This document shows positions 18,601 to 32,300 of a DNA stretch of 64,000 bases, piece after piece; the stretch's first letter is position 1; each line of letters opens with the position of its first letter. The DNA lies in the NCBI RefSeq assembly GCF_964355755.1, contig NC_092675.1:4996312-5060311 (forward strand), given 5' to 3'. The position numbers and the translations under genes were made by a program. The notes below the pieces were generated by a model. The model worked only from the letters and a program-made list of their open reading frames with translations, had not been told where the DNA came from and did no database searches. The DNA is from Antedon mediterranea. Lineage: Eukaryota > Echinodermata > Crinoidea > Comatulida > Antedonidae.

Positions 18601-20575
18601 CTACCATTTTAATGAAAAGGATTTACATGTCAGATATGTCAACCTGGTATTTATAAAATTGATATTAACAGAAATTGACAATTTTCCAAAGTGTCTCTGT
18701 TTTAAGAGTTGTTCTTTTAACGAAATAACATGCACATTATTTTAAAACTCATTCCAAACTTTAAGATAATTATGGAAAGGTAAATTGATTTTGGAAACTA
18801 ATCAGAAATATTGAAGCAGATACAATTTAACTTGAAGCATATAAATGATTTGTAAATTATGCATCAAACGTCCACTGCATCGAGTGTCCTAGTTTCTCGT
18901 ATCAGTCATAATGATATGCATCGAAAGCCATTCTCAAGGCCAGGGTCAAGGTTTGCATTGGTTATTGATTCATTTCTCTGCAGTTGTTATCCCATAGTGC
19001 TTTTAGCGAAAACATAAAAACGAATCCCGGAAGACTAAAGATTTAGCCGGGTACCAGTCCGACCTAGTTCGTAATCCCAAATATTCTATAGAATAAAATG
19101 TCTATAAAGCTAGGTTTATTGATGAAATCGAGACTGGAAAACATGTTAGATAATAATATGAACTTATTTTAAATATTCATTTCTCACGGATACAAATTTA
19201 TTAGTGTATCGATTGAACATACAGTTATAAAGACCTAATTGCTTAGTGATTGTAACTTTATAAAGGTAATGGCAGTATAATTAATTGATCCTTGTATATC
19301 ATGTATCCTGAAGAAGAATCTAAAATCCGTTTTTGTGAATGAGTTTGCTAGACACTTGACGAACCTTGTCCCAATTCTCAAAGTATACCGATTGTTTCTG
19401 CGAAGTACGATTAGTCATTTTAGCTCATATACATACTCCCTGGCCTTGCACCAACCACTCTCACGAATCTAACAACTTTACATTATAGGTTATTCTGGAT
19501 ATCCTAAAAAAATAAAATAACGTTAGCCAGGTTGTCATCACATACGATTTAACCTAATTTAAAATTATTAATTGTAACGTATGACCATTGGATTTTATTA
19601 GTGAAAAAAAATGTATTTTTAAACCGATTAGCCTACAAGAAATATCGTGGGCGTTTAAAATGAAAGTCAATTTATCCTTATAATATCATAATTTGTTTAC
19701 ATTACACAGTCCCCATATCATTTCTAGTTTCATGATCAGGCTTATTTGTAGGCCTAAATGTATCAACAAATATTATATTTACGTATGTAGGCCTATGCAA
19801 TATATTTTGTTATATTACCAGTTTTTATGATAACGAATTTGTTGTTATTTAAAAAATTATTATACACATTTATATATTTATTTGAAGGTACTTTATATCT
19901 ATTAAACGTTAGAATATGTCTAATGTAAGTACCGGTATAAGTCTAATATCAACCACAACGGCAAGAATGTAATATCGCAATAACAACAAAACAGAGACGA
20001 ACAATTAACCAAAATAACATTACGAAATACAGTATAACTAAAAAAACATCTGAAATGCAGTGGTCAATTTACTTTAAATCAAATTTATTTTTAAGGTAAA
20101 GGCATGTTTAAATGTTCTACTTCCCAAAAAAATCAAATAATATGCATATAAATATAGTAAAAGCCCCGTAAACAGGTTTACTACTGTTTCTCTGTTTGCT
20201 AGTAATTATTTACTGTTATATCTAAAATCTACAGTAACTACAAAAGTACAGTAACTACAATTTGTATGTGTTTTATAAATGAGAATCGATTCAATGTTTT
20301 AGTATAAAAATATTCGTTAAAGCAGAATATCAAGTAGGCCTACAGTACATGTAGGCCTAAGGTTCGTCTTATATTTTTTATATTCTTAGTGTTTGATGGT
20401 TGAATTATGTTATATTGTTTAGTAACAATTATACAAAGAGTTTATATGGAATATGATATCATTAGACGGAAAACGATCTCAATTAACCATGTTTAATGAA
20501 ATGGTTTCGATGTCGATTGATTTTCCTAATTGAAAGGTTCAATAAGTGTCAATTTCATTAAGTGTGTGTCATTAC
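15681..20575. other. AT-rich sequence, no gene recognised
   Basis: Contains a 127-codon open frame (15884-16267) without recognisable family features, several TAGGCCTA octamers, and the string CCTGAAGAAGAATC at 19307-19320 (see findings). No convincing exon was identified. Confidence 0.55.
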
Positions 20576-20830
20576 GTCCCACTGAAGTGTTGGTTTTCAT
20601 GTCTCCAGCTTCATAAACTCATCTGTTTGCAGCAGCAAATATAGAATCTTCTAATTCTAATAATCAAAGTTCTACACCAACGTTCAATAGTGCTTGAGTG
20701 ACGAAGTGCCTGTTCCCTAAGTGTAGCACAAACTGAAGAGAAATAGTCGTGCAAACTATAGCCGCTTTGATCTTGGTTTTTTCCAAGCCATTCAAGGTCG
20801 GCCATCTGACATGCCTATCATTCATATGGC
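20576..20830. other. less AT-rich block with a 64-codon minus-strand frame, possibly a repeat
   Basis: The base composition is more balanced than in the surroundings and a minus-strand frame runs 20805-20611. The minus strand also contains TGATTATTAGAATTAGAA, an 18-mer also found at 7587-7604 beside the intronic transposon. A dispersed repeat is therefore more likely than a gene. Confidence 0.3.
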
Positions 20831-23800
20831 GCCAGCATGTCTAGAAGCAATGTACATATTGAATTTACACAACTGAAGAATGATGGCGGCAAAATGAATT
20901 CATCATGTTGAGCAAATCTTTGCGCCGAATTATGAATGGCGAACAGTTCAATTCCATTGCCTGTACTTATACAAGTTTCTCATTTGTAAAAAGAAGCGCT
21001 TTTATTAAGCTTAAGAAAAGGTGAGAGATTTGTTTGATCTCTAAACCCTCACGAATTGTTTCTGTAATCTTTTGACTATTGCAGCTGTAATCCACGTGTA
21101 TGCACTAAACACGCACGAATTTCCCCATCTTTGACGACCTCACAACACTCAGTTGAAACGCAAACATAATTCGGAATGGATAAATGTAATTGCTAGATAT
21201 TGCAATGTTAAACAAAAGCAAAGTTCCAAGCTTACAGAATTAAGTTATAGACATTTAACGATCGAACAGAGCGCACTTTGCAAAATGTTAGGTAACACCG
21301 AAAGCACCATTTTGCAAATCCTAGTGCACACACAAAATAAAAGGTTTTACAGCATTTAATTCCTGTTTATCACATGTTGAGGTCAAAACTTTTAGGTTAT
21401 AATACTATAGTAAGAAGCAGTTTTATTTTATTAGAAAATGTTTCCAATTTATTTAAGAAATTTATGTTCCTTAACAAATATTTCTGCTGTTGTCAAGGAA
21501 ATTGCTGAACGAGTTTAAAAAATGTTCTGTTTTTTAGTAATTTATAGCAGAAACTTAACCGAACAATTATATGTTCGTTTCTTTTTACCGTATTTGTTCT
21601 AGATTAGTGTAACCAAGGGTTGTTAATACATCATCTCAAACACTTTACTTTTTAATTCAAGTACAAAGAATTCATCGACTATTGAAAACATATTTTTAGA
21701 AAATCTTTTATTTACTATACATTTCCATTCCAGTGATGCGTGGTGTATTTCAACAATATATGTCACAACTGTACTGTAGAGATTGTTCTTCGTTTGATAT
21801 CTACACCTAAATATATACTTTACTTAATACCTGATCGCATAATCTACTCTCAAAACTTGAATATAAGCAAGACAAGTCCTTTGTCAATTGGGAGGGTGTT
21901 CTTATAAAACCTAAATCAAAGTCACTGAATCTCTACACTTCATTCCTAATCCAGACACTTATTTTTTATTCCACGACTTTAAACTGCTTCACACATATGA
22001 CGTTTGATTAGGGCTTTAATCGTCGCGTGTGTTGATTCAGCATACAGTGCAAATTTGAAAGTAAGTATAAGAGTAAATAATTATTTTAAAGTTCCAAAAA
22101 CATACAGCATAAATATGAGATAATAGAACAATAGCAGGAAAGAAAGACAAATGATAAAAGAGAACACAAAAATATTATAAAATATAATTCTTGGTTAAAA
22201 GACAAGTTGAAAAGAAACGAAAGAATAACGCAACTATTAACAAATATTGAAAAATTGTAATAGGCTGATTGCGATGTTTTTCAATATATTCTACAACAGT
22301 AATTTAGTATTTCGAAAATATTCAACAAAACGATATTTAAATTTGAAAAGATAGGAAAATATTTTAAAAGAAAAAAAAAAACACGACGAAGATAGACACG
22401 AGATAGTGAATGTAAAGCAAATATGGAAAAATGAGAACAAATATATTGAATGGAAAGTAGAGATGGAAAATGAATAGCAATGTTGAGAAAAAAAAAAAAA
22501 AAAGCAAAACGAAAATGAGTAATTTTTGATGATAATAAACAACACTGTATCTATTCGTTATTCCTATAACATTTTTTTCTGTGAGAAATGTATCAGAAAA
22601 TGAATATTTATATAGCCAATAATTATTGAGATGAAAAAGACTCGATTGTAAATCTGAGATTTGCTGTTTTTGGATTTCATACCTGTCTAGGTAATTTTTC
22701 ATAATTTTCATTAAAGGAAAATTTCCTTTGTATTGCCGCTAATATTCTTTATATATGAAAGTGTGCGTTGTTTTTCATCAGTGAGTAAGTCGCAGTCTAT
22801 CATTAGTTGTCTGCTAATCGCAAGCGCGCAAACCAGTTCTCACTCTCCTTCTTCTCTTTCTCTTCACACTATTAGCAAAATTGATGTGAATATACAAAAG
22901 TAGGACGGGTGAAATATCCCATCTTCTGATCGATTACAACTTCAAACTCATCAAAGTCATCTAAATATCCAAAAAATATGTCTCATCTTATTACTGAGAT
23001 CAGTGATTGATTCAAAAACATTGAAAAGAAAATGTGTTCGTCAACGCATATTGTAAATGTACTTTGCCCAATCACAAAAAAAAAAAAAAAAAAATCACAT
23101 TTTTTCTTCTTTTTTTTCTCACAGGGTAAGTTAAAAGACATTTAGGTCTACTAGCGTACTATGCCTACTGTACTAACGACGAATTTATTTTTATTTGTGA
23201 CGTTTTGGATTTAATATCAAGGTGTTTATGTCAGTTTCTATGAAATGTATGTTAAATTGACTCTTTGTATTTAAATAATCCATAAAATCAGCTAAGTCTT
23301 AATAAGGCCTAAATTAATAATGTAAATAATACAAACGTCATCAATAACAATTGGTAAAATAATAGTAAAATGGAGTTTTATGATGTCAGGGAATAAGACG
23401 AACTTCTGTTTAATGTTGTGAATGTGAAGGATTTAAACCTTACATATTATCTTAAAATGAATAATGTTTTATGTACTGTTTGAAATTACGATCTAATTAA
23501 TATTTAATTTGTTAGGACTTTAGAAAAGCGGTCGAACATCACCCAATGGACGTCAGCGGTTTTGCCGTAAGGTAGTAAATCACATATGTTATTGACAAAT
23601 GCAACCAACGATGACAATATTGCATAAAAACAAGTAAAAAGGAGATATCCATTACTATGTTGTTGATCTTAAACAGCGCCCCCTAACGACTGACCTGGTA
23701 AGTGGGCTTATTGTGTATTAAAACATCTTTAAAGTGTTATTCTGTGGATTAATACTTATCATTGTATTTATACAGAAACTAATATTTAGATTTATGAAAT

Positions 23801-25662
23801 TATTAGTTATATAGATTAATATGTACTCAATTAGAATATCTATTTTGAAAGTTTGGACTACAAATTCGTTGTTTTGCGTAAATTAGAAAAACTGAAAAAA
23901 AAATCATTGCGTGATGGAAATTTGTCATTCACGGGACGTAACTCAGGTGTGTTATAGTTGTCTGTCTGAAGAGAAAAACAGAAACACTTGAATTCCACTA
24001 AGTATTATTCTGTGACCTGAATAGAATTAAAGATTTAAATACTCGGCCGACTTTTGACCACATCCTGAAGAGACTCTAACGAAATATTCTTGAAAAAAGC
24101 AAGTAATGAAATAAGGTCATAATTTTTAACACAGGGATTAGATACGATTACTGTTTGTATACAATTCTTTAAAAATCAACTATTTAGTAGGTGAAGTTAC
24201 ATAAACAAATAACAAAGAACCGCTACCAAAAATAGGTTACACGCGAAATATGGAGAGAATATCAAAGTCAAGGTTAAAATCACTGATATGTACACGTACA
24301 AAAAATAAACCAAATAACCATTGGAATGTTTACTATCAACCCAACCTCAATAAATACAATGAGTTGAATAGATAATGAACTTCATAATAGTTTGAACGCT
24401 TTATGAAAAACGAATTGACTTTAAAACACGTAGGTCTTTACAGTAAATAGAAGTAAAACACATCAATGAACAATCGAATTTTGTTTATAAGAATGTAACA
24501 TTTCGTTTTCCATTTAAATGGTAAACCATTTTGAAATGAACTAAATTTTGATATCATCGGTATATGTTGAGACACAGTTGATCTAATAATAAACTAGGAT
24601 ATCTAGGTCGAGATTACAAAGCTTAATGGAACAAAACTCACTTAATGCCTTTTCCTATCCACAGGTTTTAAAATCTTTCAATTCATCCACTATCCGTTAT
24701 TATCACCCATGAATTTGTTTATTTCCAACGTTCAACAAATCTAGGATATTGTTAGGCGTTTTTGTCTAGTCCGTCTAATGAATCGCTCGTTATAGTTGTT
24801 TTACAAATACAATCCTGTTGTATTGTCAAAGTTCCAATTTTAGTTTAAAATAGTTAAATCTTCAATTCAGGTCATGTTGACATACATAAACGTTTTGTTG
24901 AAATAAAATTACTCTCAATACTAAACTGTACTATCATTTACACCATTATATTTTAGTTCTAAGCTTGAAACACACAATCAATTTGTGTTCGTTTATTATA
25001 ATTATAAAGTACTGTTGATAGACCGAACCTTACGGCTAAAGTGAAGGATGTTTGCGTATAAACGCGATATCTAATACTTTGTAAACTCGACATTACGCAC
25101 GGCGAGTGTTAGGATGAAAGCTAACTTACTGGTAAAACAAACCTAAGTTTGTGTACATAGTTGAAAAATAATGTTAAGGCTTACTGGCGAAGTTTATGTC
25201 ACTCAACTGTATATATACCTTGACCCGTTTCCACGACCCTTTTCAATTTCATTTATTGGTCTGAAATCAAGCGTTGTCTACCGAGTCTATTGGAAACAAA
25301 AATGACAAAAAAATATATAAATGCAAGAAAAATTTCTGATTAAACCGCCATGCAGTAGTGACAATAAAATGGTAAATGCAATACTTAAAATTAAGCTGAT
25401 GACTTTTCTAAAGTCACATTTTCGTGTCTGATATTAGGCAGAAACGATTAACATAGAATGCTTTTTCAGGTTTCAAGATTAGCTTGAAAATAATAAGAAT
25501 AGAAATATGTGAAAGTTTAACGATAATGGTAGTTTGCAAAAATACAATACATATTTCTATTTAATTTAGACTACATTTTGGAGCAACAAACACAGTTGTA
25601 GTTGCTACAGTGTATGCCCGTAAGTCTGTTCAACCAAAACAATTATACATCTGCGACATTTA

Positions 25663-25694
<32 letters not shown>

Positions 25695-28600
25695 ACGGTT
25701 ATAATTGTTTATGATTTTTAGATTTAGTGCAATTTTTCAGTTTTCTGAAGTTGAAATTTTCTTGGTGTTAAATGTAAGAAAGGTATTATTTATACTAACT
25801 TTGACATAGTAAATTAAAGAAAAACTATTATATGATTATGTTTAAAAGATTGGAAAGCAATCTTAGGCCTACTACCGGCGACACGAAGGATACATTTTCA
25901 TCCAATCTTGCATATTTCTTATCGCCTAGTTTAGGCCTAATGGACACTTTCACAAAACAAACATTAAGAAGACATCATTGGAAAGTTACAAGTCACCAAA
26001 GTGACAAAATAAGCAAATGTACAAGTCACCAAAGCGACGAATAAAGACAATCATTGGGAAAGACACCAAGAAGTATAGACCCTACTCAAAGAATATTGGG
26101 CAACAGTAGGACGGAAACCAGGGCAGATATTATTAATACAAATATTTCTCTTACTCTTTAAAAAAAATCAAATCAATACCTTCATATATTTTCTAATTAA
26201 AGAATAAATGTAGGCCTATTTGAAATTGCACTAAGAAAAAACTTTTGATTGACTTGAAGATAGATTGAAAATTAAGCCAGGTGATTTGGCGTCCATGGAG
26301 AGTAAAATGTATAGAGCATTGACATGCTGGTCTGTTAATATAGAAGAGAGCTAATGAAATAGATTAAATTCCACAATGATGAAAATGAGTCAAGGTCAAA
26401 CTGAAGATTTCATCTTAGAAAATCTTGAAAACCAAAATAAATTTTGCAATATTGAATATCTGTATGCATAAGACTGTAGTAAACTATACTGTTGCTAAAA
26501 TAATAATTATAGAAGCTACATAATTATTTTAATATATTAATAATATAGTATTTTTAATATATTAAATTGTATTCTTTGACAAAATAATTTCATCATAAAA
26601 ATTAAATTGACCTTGGTAAAAGAAGTATAATGATTGCTTATGTAAATTAAATTCAAATTACTTTTCAATTTTCTTTTTTTTTCTATGTCCAATATAATAT
26701 TAAAAATTTACCAAATATGTTAGCGTGAATAAGAATATCAATATCAGTACTGTATAAATTGATAGAATTATTATTGTAAAAATAACAAATGAAACCATGT
26801 TAACAAGAATAATTTAATAATATTTATTCTTAGAAAGCTGATAAAATAAAAGTGGGACGAATCTACAAAAGGCAAAAAAGTCCAATAAAAAAACCTTAAC
26901 AAATTAATATTATCCATATCGAAGACATAATCTATTTTAATGTTAATAATTGTATTTGTATTATGTTTTTTTTACAATTTTTTTCATTTTTATGATTAAT
27001 TTGTAGTTGTTTGAAAGGAACACATTGCTTAAAAAAACACTTTTTGTTTACAAATTGAAATATGTATATGCGTTACAGACTTGAACATAGATGAAAAGCG
27101 AATATTATTTGGAAATGTGTTCAAAATGAAAGTAGTTTATTGTACATAGGCCTTTTTATTTCTATAAAAAATGTAGAATGATGTAATGAGGAACGAAACA
27201 TGATGGATTGATTGAGTGATTAATTGAAATCTTGATTTTCTACTTCTGACATTTTTACTTTACTAACAGTTGGCATGCGATTTTAGTAGTCGCACTAGGC
27301 CTATATATCTAGATTTATTATGCGAACTTTAGATTTCAGATAAGTCTCAGTCTACTCAGTCTAATTACTACTTTATCTTTTCTTGCCAACAGGTATTTAT
27401 ATAAAGTTGTTTTCCAACAACAATTCATTAATCAAAAAAATTAAATAAACATGTAATGCAATTTCGTCTATTTTAATTTGATTCAGCAACCCAAAAAAGT
27501 AAGTGCTAAAAGTAAGAGTGAATAAAACATTATGTAGGCCTAAAGATATTATTATTTTTAGGCGTATTGTCATTAATTTGTAAATTGAGTTTTTTAAGGA
27601 GTTTACATTTAAAAAACTTATTCATTGGAATGAAAATGGAAATCTCTTCATTTTCTTGTTCACATGTCTATTTTATTGGTTGGGTTTTTGGTTGAATTTA
27701 GAACCGTTTATTTTGTCATTTTATACTGAAAATATTTTTTTTTCTACGTAAGTGATTAACTTTGTTGAAACTACAAAATGGTCTATTCAAAGTCTGATTT
27801 TATTCATAATTTTTCATGTTTTAAAGTGAAAAAGTAATATTGTATTTGAATTGTAATAATATATCACGGGTGTAACATGGTATTTATCCATAAAAATATT
27901 AAAATGAAAAATAATTAAACTTTAGTTAAGACAATAATGTAATTATCTTCAGGAAAGCTTGTCTTCCCATTGTTTTGGGAACGCCATCCTGAAAATAAAA
28001 TCTGCATATAATAATATGCATAGGCCTATAGAAAATGTCGTAACAATGGTATAATCAATCTTCTATTATTCGATTACATTCCAAACCTGTTGTAGCTACA
28101 CTTAGCACACATAACTAATCCTTAAAATAATTATTCTTTTGTAAATTAAAATTTTTATTTAGAATCTAATCTCTCCAGACAATCTGTATAAAAAGAGTTT
28201 CTATTTTATGTTTTTATGCATTTATTTTAAAACAAAAGAAAGTATACCATCATTAGCGCGCGGGTCGAACCAACAACTCATAATTGAAAATGTTAATTGA
28301 TAGCAAATGTGTTGGATAGGTAGATATGCTTTCAATTATTAGATTCTGAATAGCGTTACAGGTATTCTGTTTCAACCAAACAAACATTTACACAAACTTA
28401 TGTGATGAAAGATCAATTTCATTGGAACAGTTTTATATCGAAGTATTATATTACAATAGGCGTTGTGACGGGTGATATCAAGCTAAACTACTTCAAATCC
28501 TGTGCAAACAAATGATTCAATTAAAAACTACACTTCGTTTAGCCAGACCAACACGTTAGTTATCATGACTGACAAACGTTAGGAAATCAACTTGCCTCCT

Positions 28601-29260
28601 ATGAATAATACAAAAGAAATTTGATTGTTGTATTAATTGTAACTGTAATTTCTCTAGCATGTATGTAGGCCTATGTCTATATCATACAGCCCTATAATAA
28701 TCTAAGGTAAAATGATAATAACATTTTTAGTTATACTCTGAACTAATGTCTATCGCCTAAAATACATATACATTATTACAACATCCATAATATTATAGCT
28801 GAAATATAGATTAGAACATAGTATTTTTGCAGGGATTGTGCAAGGTACAAGGGCCTACTCTAAAGACAACACAATTTGAAATCCCCAATCATATTAAAGG
28901 TATTATGAGCCCTCGATATTTATAATTAATTATTGTTTATTATGTTAATAATTAGGTTTAATTCTTAATTTTTATCTTACTAAATTTTACCGTCTTGATT
29001 TGAAATAATTTTTGATCACCGAGACTGAGAGTGAAGCGTTCAAAGTGGACATACGCCATCTATACTTGATACTGTAACCTTTCTTCTTGAACCACACAAC
29101 TCGTGATTATACAGATGTATACGTGCAGAGTCAAGTCAATGGCAAACTGTACAATAACTATCTAACTATAAAAGTTTTGTATCGTTGCAGGTACATCCAA
29201 AATATGTAAAATGTAATTAAAGATAAAATATGATATGTTATTATATGTCTGTATTATATT
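20831..29260. other. AT-rich sequence with simple repeats, no gene recognised
   Basis: Homopolymer A runs near 22370, 22490 and 23080, an (ATT)n array at about 25664-25693, and a short two-copy repeat around ACAAGTCACCAAAG at 25988-26040. Nothing here resembles a known protein family. Confidence 0.55.
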
Positions 29261-29398
29261 TCAGATCAAGAAATTATACAGGCACTATTAATAATGCAAG
29301 GATTCATTTGCTTGCTATTTGGTATCATGGCGCAGAACATTGACGAATTAACTAACATTAATACGTTTACAAATAAATACTCTTCTCCTATTATGGTA

Positions 29399-32300
29399 TA
29401 ATCATTCATAATATAATTTAATTTATTATCCTATAATCAAGTTTCATTTAAAAAAACAGTTAGGCCTAATTCGATCTCAAATTAAAAACAATTAAGATTA
29501 CTTTGAAAGTAAATAATGCTAAGTGAATGATTGAATTAATACATTTTTGATACATGTTATAAGATAGTTTTCATCAAACAATTAAGTCAATAATAATAAA
29601 GTAATAGTGACATATATCGATTTCGTAATTCATGACTTTTCCTGTTCAAATTCGTTTCAATGTAACTGATAGTAGCTGTCACTTGTATTAGGTCATCGCA
29701 GCTAAGTCTTCAAGTATTTTAAATCGTATTATCAAATTCACCCTTACAAGGCCTACTTGGAGACAGTATTTCAATCTATGAATCAAATGGAGTACATTAT
29801 TAATATTCCTTAATAGTCAAACGCCCAGTGTTGAAGATAGGCTCAATGAAATAATACGCACACTATTAGCATGTAATCCATGGAATTATATCATATCAAG
29901 TTCCACCGATAATATCAAATATATGCTACATAAATATAATATAAATATTTAAATCAATAATAACCTCTATAATTTCTTAGAATTTCAACAATAAATTAAA
30001 ATATTCGTTTAACCGGCATTAGCAATTAATGTTAAACCCACTGTTACATGTCCTATAACTATAATTGCGTTAGACAACATTACTAATACCGTTCAGACGT
30101 ACAGAATGTGTTACATGGTACCGTAATTTAAGAAAGGTCAACTGGCCATACATAAATAAAACAGAATACTAAATGCTCTGCAACATATAATATCCTATCA
30201 CAGGAGAGCTTTAGTATTAATATATGTAATATATTCATCGATTATTCAGCAATGTTCATATTAGACTGCGTACATAATAATCTAATTATTTATGTGAATA
30301 TTGGTACATTATAATTATGAATATTGTTGTCATTGCTATCGACGTTGACATAATAATGATATTGATATGTTATATTTTTCGACTGTCACAATAAAATTTC
30401 AAATTGAAAATAATGTACTGTGCTTTTAAAAGAAATAATTATTATATAAAATGTTTAAATCAATGGTTCTATTCTATGATGGCGTACCTTAAAAACAATG
30501 CATTCCTGTTTATATATAATATTATCAAATATCTATCTGCATATTCGTTATGATTTTATTTGAATTAAAAATACTGAAATAGCCTTAATAGATTCTGTAG
30601 GCCTAACATCTTACAAATCGTATTCGCATTATATTGTATATTACTGTGTATAGCGCAAAACAAAAATGATCTAAAACACTGCAGTATGGTTGGTATTTTA
30701 CATGGCGACATACAATCTAAACAAGGTTTGTGTTGCAATATTATGTACTTTCCATAATGGAGACCAAGAGACAAATTAGTGCAAATGTCGAACTTATTCA
30801 CACGGTTACAGACGCCCAATAAGGAAGAACATGTGTTTATATAATGTACAGAAGTGAAAATATTGGGTTTAACATGATGTAATATTATTCCCCTGGTTGT
30901 GTCTGGATAGAATCGAGTTTATTTGACCCATCAATGCTCTTTCCAATATAATTATGTAATGTTAATAACAAGGCCAATTATAACTATTCGAATCATTCAA
31001 ACACATTCCGTATTATATATACACTTATGACAAAATATCTTCATTTCAATAAAGTCACAGTCTACAGTCTATTTATTATCTTCTTATTAATTTATTTATA
31101 TGGAAATTTTATAGCTCGTATATACTTTGTACTTTTAAGTTGGTCTTAATTATTTATTATCTAATTATATAAATTTAGGGGCGGCTTTCGTTTATTCTTA
31201 CAGATTTCCTCAAAATAACCGTTTATAAACTAAAACCAATTAATTGTGTCACAGTATCACTTGGCGATTTGAGTTTCTCTGCCTGTTAATATATTGCAGA
31301 TAAACGTCCTTCTCACGTTCAGAAGATGCATGAAAATGCAATTTCGATTGCGTAATACATCGCAAAGCAATAAAACAAATACGAAAAATCAAAGAATGTA
31401 TACATAAAAAAGTATACATTATTATCAGTTTGCAACTCACGAGTTTCGCCATTCAATATTTACGTCACAAACGTAGCTTAGACATTAAACTAGAATAATT
31501 TCATAGAATATAAGATAAATTCACATCACGAAAATAAAATCGTTTAAAAATTCAAAACACAGACTGTAATAAAAGCATGATAAGATAATAAAATAATAAT
31601 AAAAACAAGCAGTTTTTAAAACTATGTTATTAATATTTGTAATTTAGCATCATTGTATATTATTTTTATTATTGATGTTCTTCTGATGATTATCTATCGT
31701 CATTATTAGTACTATTTTTAATTATTTTGGGTTGGTATCTATTCTTTTCCAGTCGACGTAGTACGAATTGTCATTTTAGTTATATGATTTTAAGCCACTG
31801 TATTTATATCCGATTGTTCCCTGCACGCCATTTTGTGATGCCAGATTACAAGTACTTAGTTCAGTTAAAAAGCGTATCATTTTGTTGTCATCAATCTGTT
31901 ATAGTTTGTCGCACTTAAACTAAGGTTTAAAATGACCTTTTTATTACAGATACACTGTCTTATACTGAATCTTCATAAAACTACATATAAATGTATACAC
32001 TATACAGTTTTAGTAAATTAACATCACATAGGCCTACACCCGAATTTTAACTTTTACTTCAGTTCAAATTGAGTTCCACTATTTCTATCTGCATATTGGC
32101 CGAATGGATTTATTTTTTCTTTCTTTCTTGTCTAATTTAAAATAATTGTAGTAGTTTAATGATTAAAATATAACTAGCTACCAAAAGTTATATTAGCGAC
32201 ACTGCATCTTTAATAAAAAGTTCTTCCTCATAATGTTTACGTACCTTTTTTCTTTCATCTTAATATATTTCAGCATCTGAAAATAAATTAAGACAATTTA

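Noticed and set aside
20611-20805. 64-codon minus-strand frame starting MADLEWLGKNQDQSG
   Set aside because: It looked protein-like, but the block shares an 18-mer with the border of a transposon and has no recognised relatives, so I did not call a gene.
22364-22711. 115-codon minus-strand frame rich in Phe, Ser and Tyr
   Set aside because: The phenylalanine runs come from A-rich stretches read on the other strand; low-complexity artefact.
23641-23707. Possible exon ending CTG/GTAAGT at 23698
   Set aside because: Good donor, but no acceptor or family resemblance could be matched to it.
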